Source: Hyalella azteca (taxonomy: Eukaryota > Arthropoda > Malacostraca > Amphipoda > Hyalellidae). Taken from it: a stretch of 64,000 nt of DNA. Position 1 is the first letter of the stretch. Every line of letters starts with the position of its first letter. The position numbers and the translations under genes are program-made. Shown in pieces: positions 1-12,100 of the stretch. The DNA lies in NCBI RefSeq assembly GCF_000764305.2, contig NW_025936149.1:43482-107481 (forward strand), read 5' to 3'. Under the pieces are notes generated by a model. It saw only the letters and a list, made by a program, of their open reading frames with translations. It ran no database searches and had not been told where the DNA came from.

Positions 1-103
1 TGACCAGGAGCACAAGACTGATGAGATGCACACGGCTCTCATGGAGGCCTGCATGGACGGCCACGTCGAGGTCGCAAAACTGCTTCTAGACCACGGCGCG
101 CAG
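1..103 (+). CDS. mask: mask exon, first ankyrin cluster (partial at window edge)
   Basis: Reads EHKTDEMHTALMEACMDGH and then a LLLDHGAQ helix, one ankyrin repeat almost identical to ANKHD1. It ends at a GCGCAG|GTGAAT donor, phase 0. A possible acceptor TGACCAG at positions 1-7 would make the exon complete, but it may equally continue leftward. Confidence 0.9.
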
Positions 104-3100
104 GTGAATAATAAAATACCTTATCATAATTCATACCTTCATCAGTTTTGGGGCATGCAAGCTCTATTTATATTGAGTTCTCGACTTCAAACTCCAGAAA
201 TTGGTATTTAAAACCAGCTTTTATTGACGAATCTTCTCCCAATTTTCTATCTATCGGTATTGATGATGAACTAGAATTCTTGCCAGATCTTCCACTATCA
301 TGACTATTATATACGGATGTAAAATTTCCTCATTTCCTAAATTACTCGTTCTATTAATATTTAAGTGAACATGCTGACCAAAAATGTAATGTGTACTCAT
401 TGTTTTATCTCTTTTCTTTACTAACAGTGTTTTATTTTAAGGTTAACATGCCGGCTGACAGTTTTGAAAGCCCCCTGACCCTCGCCGCGTGCGGTGGCCA
501 CACCGTGCTCGCTCACCTGCTCTTGGAGCGTGGCGCTAACATAGAGGAAGTCAATGACGAAGGCTATACTCCACTCATGGAGGCGGCTAGGGAGGGGCAT
601 GAAGATATGGTCAGACTCCTCCTTAAATTGAAGATCAGGGATAAGGGCAATAAAAAATCACCAGGTTGGTTGAATGGTTCATGTGTAATCAATTCATTCA
701 CTACGCAAGCATATTCTTGTTTGTCACATGTTCATGTTATGCATTATTTGAATCTATATAGTTGACATGATTTTTAGCAGCATAAATTTAATTGCTTATT
801 TTTTACTTGGTCCCCAAGCAGCCGAAAACATCTATGAAAAAGGCAGAATTCATAGCCTTAATCATCAAGACTAGTTGCATGCTGAAGTTTTAGAATGCAA
901 AAATTTTAAATGTGTGGAATTAAGAGTTCTGGAACTTGTTCTACAGAATCTCAGTTACCAAAATTGCGGGCATCAATCCCTGCTGCCAAAGTCAATGTTC
1001 AGACGGAAGAAACTCAAGAGACTGCACTCACCTTGGCTTGCTGCGGGGGCTTCAAGGAAGTGGCGCAAATCTTAGTTTCTCAAGGAGCAGATTTGGAATT
1101 GGGAGCTTCTACGCCACTCATTGAAGCTGCTCAAGAAGGGCACCGAGATCTGGTCGAATTTTTGCTTAGTAAAAGAGCTAATGTGAATGCACAGACCTCA
1201 ACGGGTGACACCGCTCTGACGTACGCGTGCGAAAATGGACACACATCCGTGGTCGACGTTCTGCTGCGTGCTGGAGCAGATCTTGAGCACCAAAGTGAGG
1301 GAGGACGCACACCTTTAATGAAGGCTTGCCGCGCTGGTCATCTGTGCACAGTTCAGTTCCTATTGCTGAAGGGAGCGCAAGTAAATCGTTCCACCTCCGA
1401 GAACGACCACACGCCTCTCAGCCTTGCCTGTGGAGGAGGTCACCTTAAAATTGTTGACCTCTTGTTGACATACGGCGCTGATCCGACTCACGTCTTGAAG
1501 GTGAGGTGGAGCGTTTCTAGCTACGTTCGCGCCCAAGCCAAGTTGTACCTCATTTACATCCAAGCCAAGTCAAGACTCATTAGCTGTGTTTACTCACATT
1601 CTTCAGTTTTTGCCGCAAAACGCCGTGCAGTTTTCTTTTAATCTGTATCCCTGAATTTTGTTTGATGTACTCTAATAATAAAATCGTAAATATTTGAATT
1701 ATTTTGCAGTCGATTACTGTTCTTACCGATTGAAACCAAATTTATCTTCATTCATTTATTCATCTTCATCCATTTAATTCTTAACGTCTCCTTAAATATT
1801 TGTGCCAAGAAAAGCTAGAAAAATTCCACCATGGTGTCCTTACTTTGTATTTATGACAGGACAACTGCACGATGGTGATGGAGGCTGCAAAGGGTGGCCA
1901 CACGGCCGTGGTGCGGCTGCTGCTCGAGTATCCGAATAATGTGGGGCACGTCAGTGCACAGGTCGCTCCTGGGGCTGCGCTCACCGGGCTGTCTAGCCTC
2001 CCTCCTTCTGATCAGCTGTCTGCTGCTCACGGTGAGCACTGCTTTATGCTCTGATGAGCTGTCTGCTGCTCACGGTGAGAGCTCCTTTATGCTCTGATGA
2101 ATTGCGAATGTCCTGAAAAAAATTGAATTCTTTGTAATTGAGAAGAAAACTTATGCCAAATATACTGAGGACTGAGGAGTTAGGTGTTCATTTGGCTGAT
2201 GCATAGTGCGGTCCTCTATAGAAAACCTACTTTGATTTTGGTCTGATAAAGTTACTAATTACATGTTGTTTAAAATAGAGCCTTAACCTGCTCTGTAGTC
2301 ATTAAAGATATACCGCAACGATGTGACAGAGTACGTAATTCTATCCTCTTTTATGGCTGGTGTGGGAGGGTTCGAATAAAATATATCGCAATTTGCAATA
2401 CTTTGAGTGGGATTAGATTTTTCCCTTTATTAATTTACCTTACCTGGATGAAATGAATTTTCGGTATTGCGCCCATGCTTGGTGATTTTACTCCACTTTG
2501 TACTTGACTTTATTTGCCGGTTATTCATCGTTTCCTCCTCTCCAATTTAGGCAGACAGTGTGAGATGTAAATTCGAATTCGGTATTTTTGAACACACATG
2601 TGCTTCCAGCCGCTCTAATATCCCCTTAAGTCTTCCTTGTCCTCCCTTCGCACTAACAGAAATGCTTCTCTACAGAAAATTGTCACTCAAAATTTCTCTA
2701 ACCTGATCTATTTCAGTATTTAGTAATTATACATTCACGAAACTCGTCTCATTATTACCGAGTTATTGCCATTTATATCTAGGACCAGCTTCATGATTAA
2801 CTCACAGGTCTACTTAAATTCATCCATTTTGACCTACTCAAAGATCAAATGTGATTATTAATCAATTTCCAAGCCATGAAATATTTTAATGTTTCTTCTG
2901 ATAGTTGGTTGTGGCGGGGACTCGTGCCTTGCACCAAGCACCACCGCGAGCACCATAAGTCACATGAATTGTAGTGGCAGCACCTGCCGGCTTCCTCCTC
3001 CCCTGCCTTCAGTGCCTTCCTCGGCGGAAAGTATGGAGTCCAATTTTAGTGGTACTGCAAGCGGGAACTCCAGCGTGGGCACGCACTGCAGCACATCCAA

Positions 3101-6100
3101 GTGCTCCGTGAATGATAAAGGAACTAACGCCTCGGTGGCAGAGGCCATGGCAACTGCTTACGCACTCGGTGTTTCCTATGCCATATCTTCAGCCACCAAC
3201 ACCCCTGCGGTATTTTCTACGACGCCCAACACGAACTTTGCATACACACCGGCAGTTGTTGCAGCAGCTAAGCCTGTGGTACGCCCAGCCAACCCTACCA
3301 ATAAGGCTAAGAAGCAACAAAAAACGCCAAATAATCCCGCCTCATCGGCTGTCTCCGTACAGGTTAGTGTCTTTCATCACTAGAATGAAATCTATTCTCT
3401 CATTTGTTCAATATTCAAGTGTAATATTTATAATGCTTGAATTTTATGTTAAATTGAGTAACCATTTAAATTTTCAGCAGCAAACTAAATTAATTGAAGA
3501 GCTTCATCGAGTGGAGCAGAGGCTTGAGAAGCATGTCAAGCTACAGCACCAGCCATGTCATGAACATGCAAAGCTGAGGGCTCAACAGCCATGTCATGAA
3601 CAAGCAAAGCTTGAGGAAAAGTTGGAGACAGTGGAAATGATTCAGCAACGAATTGACGAGAATACGCACGCTCTCTCAAGGGATGTAGATGAGCTAATGC
3701 AGGCTATGGACAATATTTCTAGCTCGTGCAGCAACAGCTCCGTGAGTGACTCGACAAGTAGCAGTGACAGTGCCGTCAGTGCTATTGGTGTCGATTGTAA
3801 CGTTTCAACCTCGATGAGCAGTGCTTTGCAATTCCAGTCATCTCCTTTGCACTCACTAGCCTCCCTTGCCACGCATACTGTTGAGACCCAAACTGGCAGC
3901 TTTATTCCCTCTCATAACTGGATGGTTGTGCCTGGTGTGGTGCCGGCCGGTGTCATACCGGGTGTTGTGCCGACACTTGGCATCCATTCCTCTGCAGGAA
4001 GTGGCTCCATCACGACTCCTGAGCCCATTTATTCTCCCTCACAATCCGGCTTGACATCTGTTGGTAGCATCACTCCGACCTTACCTCTGAGTCTTGCCGT
4101 TGAAGGTTGTTCTATGGGGTTGGCCGCCACTCCAAACGTTTCATTGGCATCACTGGCATCGACTGCCCTGTGTCATCCTGACTCTCAACTAACTCAACCT
4201 CCTCCCTGCTTTATGCCGACCTCACCTGCTGCAAACGCCATCCCGCAAACAGTTCCTCCTCCACATTACACCACCACAACTACCGTGCCCGTCTCGGAAA
4301 GGAAGATTATGGTTCCATCTTCGAAGAAGAACGACCGTAAGAAACAAATAAAACAACAGCAACTGCTTCAAATGCAAATTCAGCAGCAACAGCAGCAAAT
4401 GCAACACCAAACGCAAGCTAAGGGCGCATCGCCTGTTATTTCAAATAAAAGTGCAGCTGGCTGCTTTGCTTCCCCTCCTTGCTCCAGCCACGGGAGTGCC
4501 TTGTCATCAGTTGTTGGTGGCAACAATATCAACTCCAATAATGTCTCTTCAATTACTGGTAGCGCGAAACCTCGGGGTGATAACAAGCGCAGTGTGCCCA
4601 TTGACTGTGATTGCGGCATGCCTCATCCCAATAACCCCGTCTCGTCACTGGCAAGCATAATGTCGGATGATTTGCTTCTAACTCACAAGATTCCTGCAGG
4701 TCTTTTCCAGCAACAAACCAGCGTTCCAACGTCTGGTGTCTCTAGTGTTTCTTCTATGAAGCCAGAAGTTCGGCAATTTCTCGTGCAACAACAGGATCAC
4801 ATGCAGGGAGCCAGTAATGTTTCTAAGAATGCACCAATGAATGTTCCGTGCAGTCAGTCCTTTCCTTCGGTAATACCTAACAAGAACTCGCAGACTAATC
4901 TGTCTCATTCTATTCAGTCATGTGGGTTACAGTCATGCGTTCAGTCTTGCCAAGGTGTTGCAGATCAATCACAAGGCGTTGTGGGCGCTATGCAAGTAGG
5001 CGCGCTTCAGTCTGCAGTTCAACCTAATCCTTATTCCCAAGCTGCTCCCCAAGGCAGTAATAAGAAAACCAAGAAACAACCCAGAAATCCTTCTAAGCTT
5101 GAACGAGAGACGAGACTACAGCACCAACAGCAACAAGATCAGTTGCAGCACCAACAAATTCATCACCAAATCCTGCAACGCCAGCAGCAACTACAAGCAC
5201 AACAGCAGCAGCACCTGCATCATCATCACGATCAGGAACAGCTGCAGCAGCTACAGCTGCAACACCAACTAGCTGCTGCTCAGGTTCTTGCAAACAATCA
5301 AACTGTAGACAGCAACGGAGGACTCATTTACAACAACTCCTTATCATCAGTGACAGCAATTGGTCATGATGGAGGTGTTGCGTGTGCTAGCGGTACATGT
5401 AACCTGGCAGCGAATGTGGGCGCTCTTCACCATGGCCTATCAATGAACGAGGCCGCCTCATTGCTGTTGGATGCCGATCCTGCTACAGCCGCCAAAGTCA
5501 TAATGGCTCGATGCCCCGAACTCGCATCTCCTCAAGTGAGCCTACCTTTAATATACCTTAAGAAATTTAGATATATTTTTTGCATGAATTTAATTGAACG
5601 GTTGTAGAGTGTAAAAAGCAATTACAAATCTCAGGATATTTATTTATAACTAAATGTTTCAATTATTGACGAAATGATGACAATTTGCTGAGTGATTTTT
5701 GGCTGATTCCAAGCCACTTTTTCCATCAGATTGCTTATATTGTTCATAATCTACCGAATGGATTTGTTTACTAGTGTTGTCTCCATTTCATTCTTTGATT
5801 ACCATTGACAACGCAGGTGTCACTGGACAACACCCTAGGGGAGCCTCATCTTACGACCGAAGAGTTCCACCAGATGCAGCAGCGTGTAGCCACTCTAGCT
5901 GTTGGGTCCACGGGCTCGACTGCAGAGTACTTACCTGCTGACGGTGTTTGCACCCCAGAGTACGCCTTAACGGGCGCTGATGTGCATCCCGTCGTGGGAT
6001 GCAGAACTCCCGAATTGTGCCCGGCTCAATACAACGCTGCTACCGCGGGTATACCTCCTCAGGCGCTCAGCAATGTGGTGGAGGTCGATGCCGCGACTGA

Positions 6101-9100
6101 CAGCAACCGTGACACGGCTCTCACCCTTGCCTGTGCTGGCGGATATGACGAGCTAGTCCGGCTTCTACTCAGCCGAGGCGCAAATATTGGTCAGTTCAAT
6201 TTTGGGTATTGTATTAATATTTGGTGAAAAATTTTGCTATTTGTTAGCCCAATAAAAATTGACTGTTACTCAAGTTACCAGGGCTTGAGTGTTACTAATA
6301 GCACTGATGATTAATGTTGACGAAGGTTTAATATCAGTTAGCTACCTTGGTAAGGTATTGTTGCCACAAGTTTAATCGGAAAAATTCTTATGGGTCACTC
6401 AAACATTTACGTATCGCTGTAAAATCGTCGTGAATATTTTCATATTAAAGATTATCTGCCATACTATTATTTGATATGACACTCGAGTACCGTATCGTAA
6501 TTGTTACCTATTGTGTAGGGAATTCTTTGCATTTTTTGCTCTAAGTCTACAATCCATCTCGCAAATTTTATCGACCAGGACTTAAACTATTTGCCACGAT
6601 CATTCTTCACAGAGCACCGTGACAAGAAGGGCTTCACGCCCCTGATATTGGCGGCGACAGCAGGTAATGTCAAGGTAGTCGAGACGTTGCTTGTTCACGG
6701 CGCCAACATCGAGGCTCAGTCGGAGCGCACCAAAGACACGCCGCTCTCGCTTGCTTGCTCCGGAGGAAGGTTTGAGGTTAGCTTTGATTTATCCGAAATA
6801 ACTTTTCATGTGTACTAATAAACTGGGGAATTGTCCAACTTGCGAATTAATTTAATTAAGCATAAGTATTTTACATACGCACAGGTACATGATCATTCAA
6901 CTTGGGAAGTAACCGAGCGAGTTGGAAGTTCATGGTCATATGAGAAGCAATGAGTCACTTGACGACGTAGAAATATCACTGGTTGTCTGTCTGAAGAAGA
7001 GGAATCAATATTACTCCTCTAAGATAACTACTCATTATAAAGTTTATATTATTTGACGAGTACTACATAGGATTTTTTGTACTGGTCAAATTTGAATGGT
7101 TCGATTATAAACTTTTCTACAAATAATTTGCAATGAAGTCAAATTCACACTAATGCATGGATTCAGATGTGACATTTGATTCGTCGACGTAAGTAAAATA
7201 TTTTTACAAAAGTATAATTTTGTTGAGGCTTTAGAAATACTCATTAATTTTTGACCTGTTCGATCTGATTTCGTTACATCAATCGTATCGAGAGGAGCTC
7301 GAATTCCTTTTGCTTACTGGTGTAAGGAAACTAAATTCATGAGGGAACTAAATTCATGAGTTCACTCCAATATTAAACTATTATTGATTTTATACACGTA
7401 TGACGGACATTATTTTTCTTATGGTATTTTGATCTTTTTGAGTGGGTGATAAAAATGTTAATAGTTAGAATCATAAGTTATTAACCGTTAAACATCCTGA
7501 CAGTGTGTTATATGTGACAATGTGACTGTGTATTATCGAGAGGTAGTCAGTCAGCTATTTGATCTACTCTTGAGGTTCTGCATAAGTGCAAATGGGATCG
7601 TTTGAACATCCGGACTTAATTTCTATTTAATTTCAGGTTGTGGAGCTGTTGCTCAACCGTAGCAGCAACAAGGAACACCGCAACGTCTCTGACTACACTC
7701 CCTTGTCTCTGGCTGCATCTGGCGGCTATGTGAACATCATCAAATTACTCCTTGATCACAATGCCGAGATTAACTCCCGCACTGGCAGCAAGTTAGGAAT
7801 CTCTCCGCTCATGCTCGCTGCCATGAACGGTCATGCAGAAGCCGTTAAGACGCTGCTCAACTCGGGCTCTGATATTAATGCCCAAATTGAAACCAACAGA
7901 AATACCGCGCTCACTCTAGCGTGCTTCCAGGGCCGTCACGAGGTCGTATCTCTCCTGCTCGATAGAAAAGCTAATGTCGAGCATCGAGCTAAGGTGAGTG
8001 GTACCTGCCAAAGCCACTCGGTAACTTAGATGTCTTATGCTCTATGTTATGTTGCCTGCATCAAGCTAGGGTTGACGGAGTTTTTTTAGACGAGCATGTG
8101 ATTGTAATGACGTTCAAATCGTTTGTTTGGACTTCAATATTCACGCGACTAGTTATACTGAAGGCGGGTGTCCTCACACGTGTTCTTGTCTTCGGCAGAC
8201 TGGTTTGACTCCCCTGATGGAGGCAGCGAGCGGCGGCTATGTTGAGGTTGGAGAAGTGCTCATAGCCAAAGGAGCTGACGTCAACGCCCCTCCTGTGCCT
8301 TCTTCTCGAGACACGGCGCTCACAATCGCCGCTGACAAGGGTCACGTCAAATTCGTGAAGCTCCTCATTGAGAAGTGAGTTTTTTATAGCCAAGAAATGA
8401 TTATAAAAACTAGTTATCTCACTCATAGGAAAATGGAAAAGCCATCAGTTTTGAAGTGTAAACATTTCAAAACTGTTAGTCGTCAATTACTTGATGCTGC
8501 TTGCTTGTTAATTGAATTTTCTGTTGGATATAATTATGTGATTATTTCATTTTATACTTGAACTTGTCTTTCCAGAGGAGCGCATGTAGAGGTAAAGAAC
8601 AAGAAGGGGAATTCAGCGATGTGGCTTGCTGCAAACGGAGGCCACTACGAGGTTGTAGAAATGTTATATTCCTCCGGCGCCGACATCGACAGTCAAGACA
8701 ACCGAAATGTGTCGTGTCTCATGGCGGCATTCAAACGGGCTCATCTGAAAGTCGTCAAGTTTATGGTACGCCACGTGACGCAGTTTCCTTCAGACCAGGA
8801 GCTGCAGAGGTACATAGCTACTCTTACCGATGCTGATATGATCAAGAAGTGCCAGGCGTGTCTTGAGCACATCCGAGCCGCCAAGGACAAGCAGGCATTG
8901 GAAGCTAACAAGAATGCTTCTAATTTGCTAAAAGAGCTCGAGATTGAGTTGTCTCGAGAAAAATCCAAGAAAGAAGCCGCCAACAGACGCAGACAGAAGA
9001 AAAAAGCAAAGAAAAAAGCAACAGAAGAAAAGAAGGAAGAGCAGAAAAAAGTTGTTGATGAAGATGATGAAGACGACGATGAAAAATACGAAGAAGAGGA

Positions 9101-12100
9101 GGAAGATGACGAAGAAGAGGAAGAAGAAGAAATTGAACCTCCTCCACCGCCTCCAACTTCTCGACAGAAGAAAAACAAGAATAACAACAAAGATGCTCGG
9201 CGAATTGATAAAAAGCCTCCTCCAAACAATCCAACAAAAAATGAAAATAAGGATAAGCCGTTGCGTGGCAATAAGAACTCCGAAGAGCGCCTCCTTCCTG
9301 ACGCTGCTGGGGCCGAGGCCCGCGTTCCACGCGACGAGTGCTGCGGTGCTCCCGAAGAACGAGACAGCGGCATCGACTCCAACAGCCAAACAAGTGCCAC
9401 CTCTGATACCAAAGTTCAGCAAGACAAAGACACTAAGAATAAGAAGAAGAAAAAGAAGAAAGAGGCCGTTACTTGCACTGTTAGTAACAAAGAGAACTCT
9501 TCGAATGCGTCTTCTGCAAAGCAACCATCGAATAATTCTACTGCTGTGGAAAATATTTCTAAGAATTTGAAAAATATTAAACTCAATGAAGTGAATGAAA
9601 AAAGCAAGTTATTGACATCACAGAGTAATGGCAAGGAGAATAAAGTTTTGTCTTCGAGCACGAATCATTCTATCCCCTCCCTGTCGTCAAGCAATTTATT
9701 TTCTCTTAACAACACATCAGCTAAATCAGGTAGTGGCATTTCAGAATTGGATACTTTCCATGATACTGTGTCAAGTGGCAATGCTGGCGCCGTATCCAGT
9801 CGTCTGTCCGAGCTGAACATTTGTGGCAACCACAATCGTAATAATGAGTTCCACGACAGCGTGGCTTCACTAGACACTTTTGGTGAGGCTATGCCACCCA
9901 TCATCCCTGGTCTCATGTCAACACCTTCAAATGTGCTTGGTGTTTCAGCTCTCAGCCCTAAGAAACTAACCTCAAGAGGACAGGATGGTTGGAAAGAAGT
10001 CAATCGGAAAAGCAAGAAAGTAAGCGTAGACAATGCGGCCATAAGTCGCATTATTGGTAGGGGAGGATGCAACATTAATGCTATCCGAGAATATTCAGGT
10101 GCTCACATCGAAGTGGAGAAACAAGGTAAAAGCCAAGGGGACAGAATGGTCATCATCCGAGGTTCCACAGAGGCTACCCGCAGAGCTCAGAATTTGATCA
10201 CGGCTCTAGTCAAAGAACCTGAAAAAGATATATCTGAACTTATCCCTAAAAGCGCGCCTAAACCTTCATCAAAGAATGCCTCTAATGCAACAGCTTCCAC
10301 CTCCAAGTCGCTTCACGTTCTTCCGCTCTCTGATCTGATCCAAAAGAAACCCATCCCAAATCAAGTTTTAAATGGTAATGGCGCCGCACCAAAATCTCTC
10401 TTAAAATCTGCACCTGCTGCACCACCAATTATCAACAGTTGGGCTACGCCTGCCAGTGTTCCATGCACCACAGCTTCGGTGTCTCCCAAGAAAGATTTGA
10501 TTTCTAAGCAAATACCATCGCTTGTGAGCTCAACAACCAATGGCTTAGCGAATTCAAGTCTAGCTTTTATGGAGTCTGATCGTGCGCTGGTTAGCTGCCC
10601 TTCATCCATAAGTTCTGTCAACATTTCAGGAACTCCATTGATGAGCGCTCCTACAATGGCCGCGCGCATCGCTGCGCAGTCTAAATCGCCTGCTGCTCGT
10701 CAGCTATTTGGCGGTGATGCTGGTACTGCAGTCTCTTCAGTTCCCACGGTTGCTAAATTGAACACATCTCAGCAACAATTAGGATCAATGGTTGCTCAGT
10801 CTCTAGCAAATGATACAGCGTGTAGCAAGTCTTTTACGTTGCCTGCGGGTTCTGGAAAACTGCAGCAACAGAGGAAAAATTCACTTCAATCCAATTCGTC
10901 TACTACTGGACCGAGTAAAATAGATGCTCCCCAAGACCATCTTATTCAGCAACCCATGCCCATGAAGCCTCCTCAATTCCTCGGCCAGCAAGCTTTGGAT
11001 CGGGGTTCTCCTGTACCGTCACTGGGCCCGTTATTGACTGAACCTCATATTAATCTTAATATTTTAGACAATGATGTGTCTCAGAACATAAATGGTCCCA
11101 TCTCGGCTACAAAAGCTCCATCATTCTGCCTGTTTGACACTATGAGCCAAGTTTCTAACAACGTTGTATGGGGTAGCAAAGAGCGCCCGCCGGTGATGTA
11201 CGAGCCGCTACCGTCAACGCCGGTGGATGCTAGTCGGGCGCCGGGCTATCGAGCTCCTGGTGCTCAGTCGATTTGCAGCAGTAGCAGCATCAGCACTACG
11301 ATCGCCGTAACAACTTCAAGCGGAAGCGTTGCGCGTAGTGCTCCTGGAACACCAGTGGCTTCGCAAAACGTTCGTGCTGTAACATTGAACTGCAACAGGC
11401 AATCTGCAGGTACTCCACCCCCGATGCCAGCTCGGCCTGAGATGTCTCAAGGCTTGCCGTACCCCATCCATACATCCCGCACACCACCACCATCAATGTC
11501 ATCTCAAATTCGTATGCCAACTGCTTCCATGGCAATGCCTCTAATTCAGCGTTCGTTTACACCACCTGCTTCTATGCCAACTGCTGTGTCTTTGCCTCGC
11601 ATGCAGAGTGCGCCAGCTAGCACCTTGGCCCCAGGAGGCCCCAGTTCTGTTCGTCCAGATATCAGGCCCATTCGAGCGCCCATGCATCAACCAGGAAACA
11701 ACCTTGATATTAACTTCATTTATGAGCAGCAGCAACAGTTCCAACAACAACAGTACCATAACATGCAACAGCCACAGCTGCACGCATATTCCTCTTACTC
11801 TCAATTGAGTTTGATAAATACTCCTCAGTTCACTACGCCTCAAACAAATACGCAGCATGTTTTCACTTCAAATTTGCCACTTTCAGCAGCTCCTCAAATT
11901 CAGAGTAACTTGAATCCCAATGCACCAGATTTCGCCAGTCGCAACAGCAACTTTGTGTCTACATCGTTCTCTCCTCGACCGCAGATGCAGTCACGTCACT
12001 TTCAGAACAACACCAGCGTTGGCCCTGTGTGTCCGCCGTTTGTTGGCCTTAATCTCAACTCCATGGATGCGTCAAATCTTTCTGGAGTACCTTATAGTCC

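Noticed and set aside
8741..9570. Long ORFs on both strands over the Lys/Glu-rich part of mask
   Set aside because: They are shadows of the GAA/AAG-rich codons of the real exon, with low-complexity translations.
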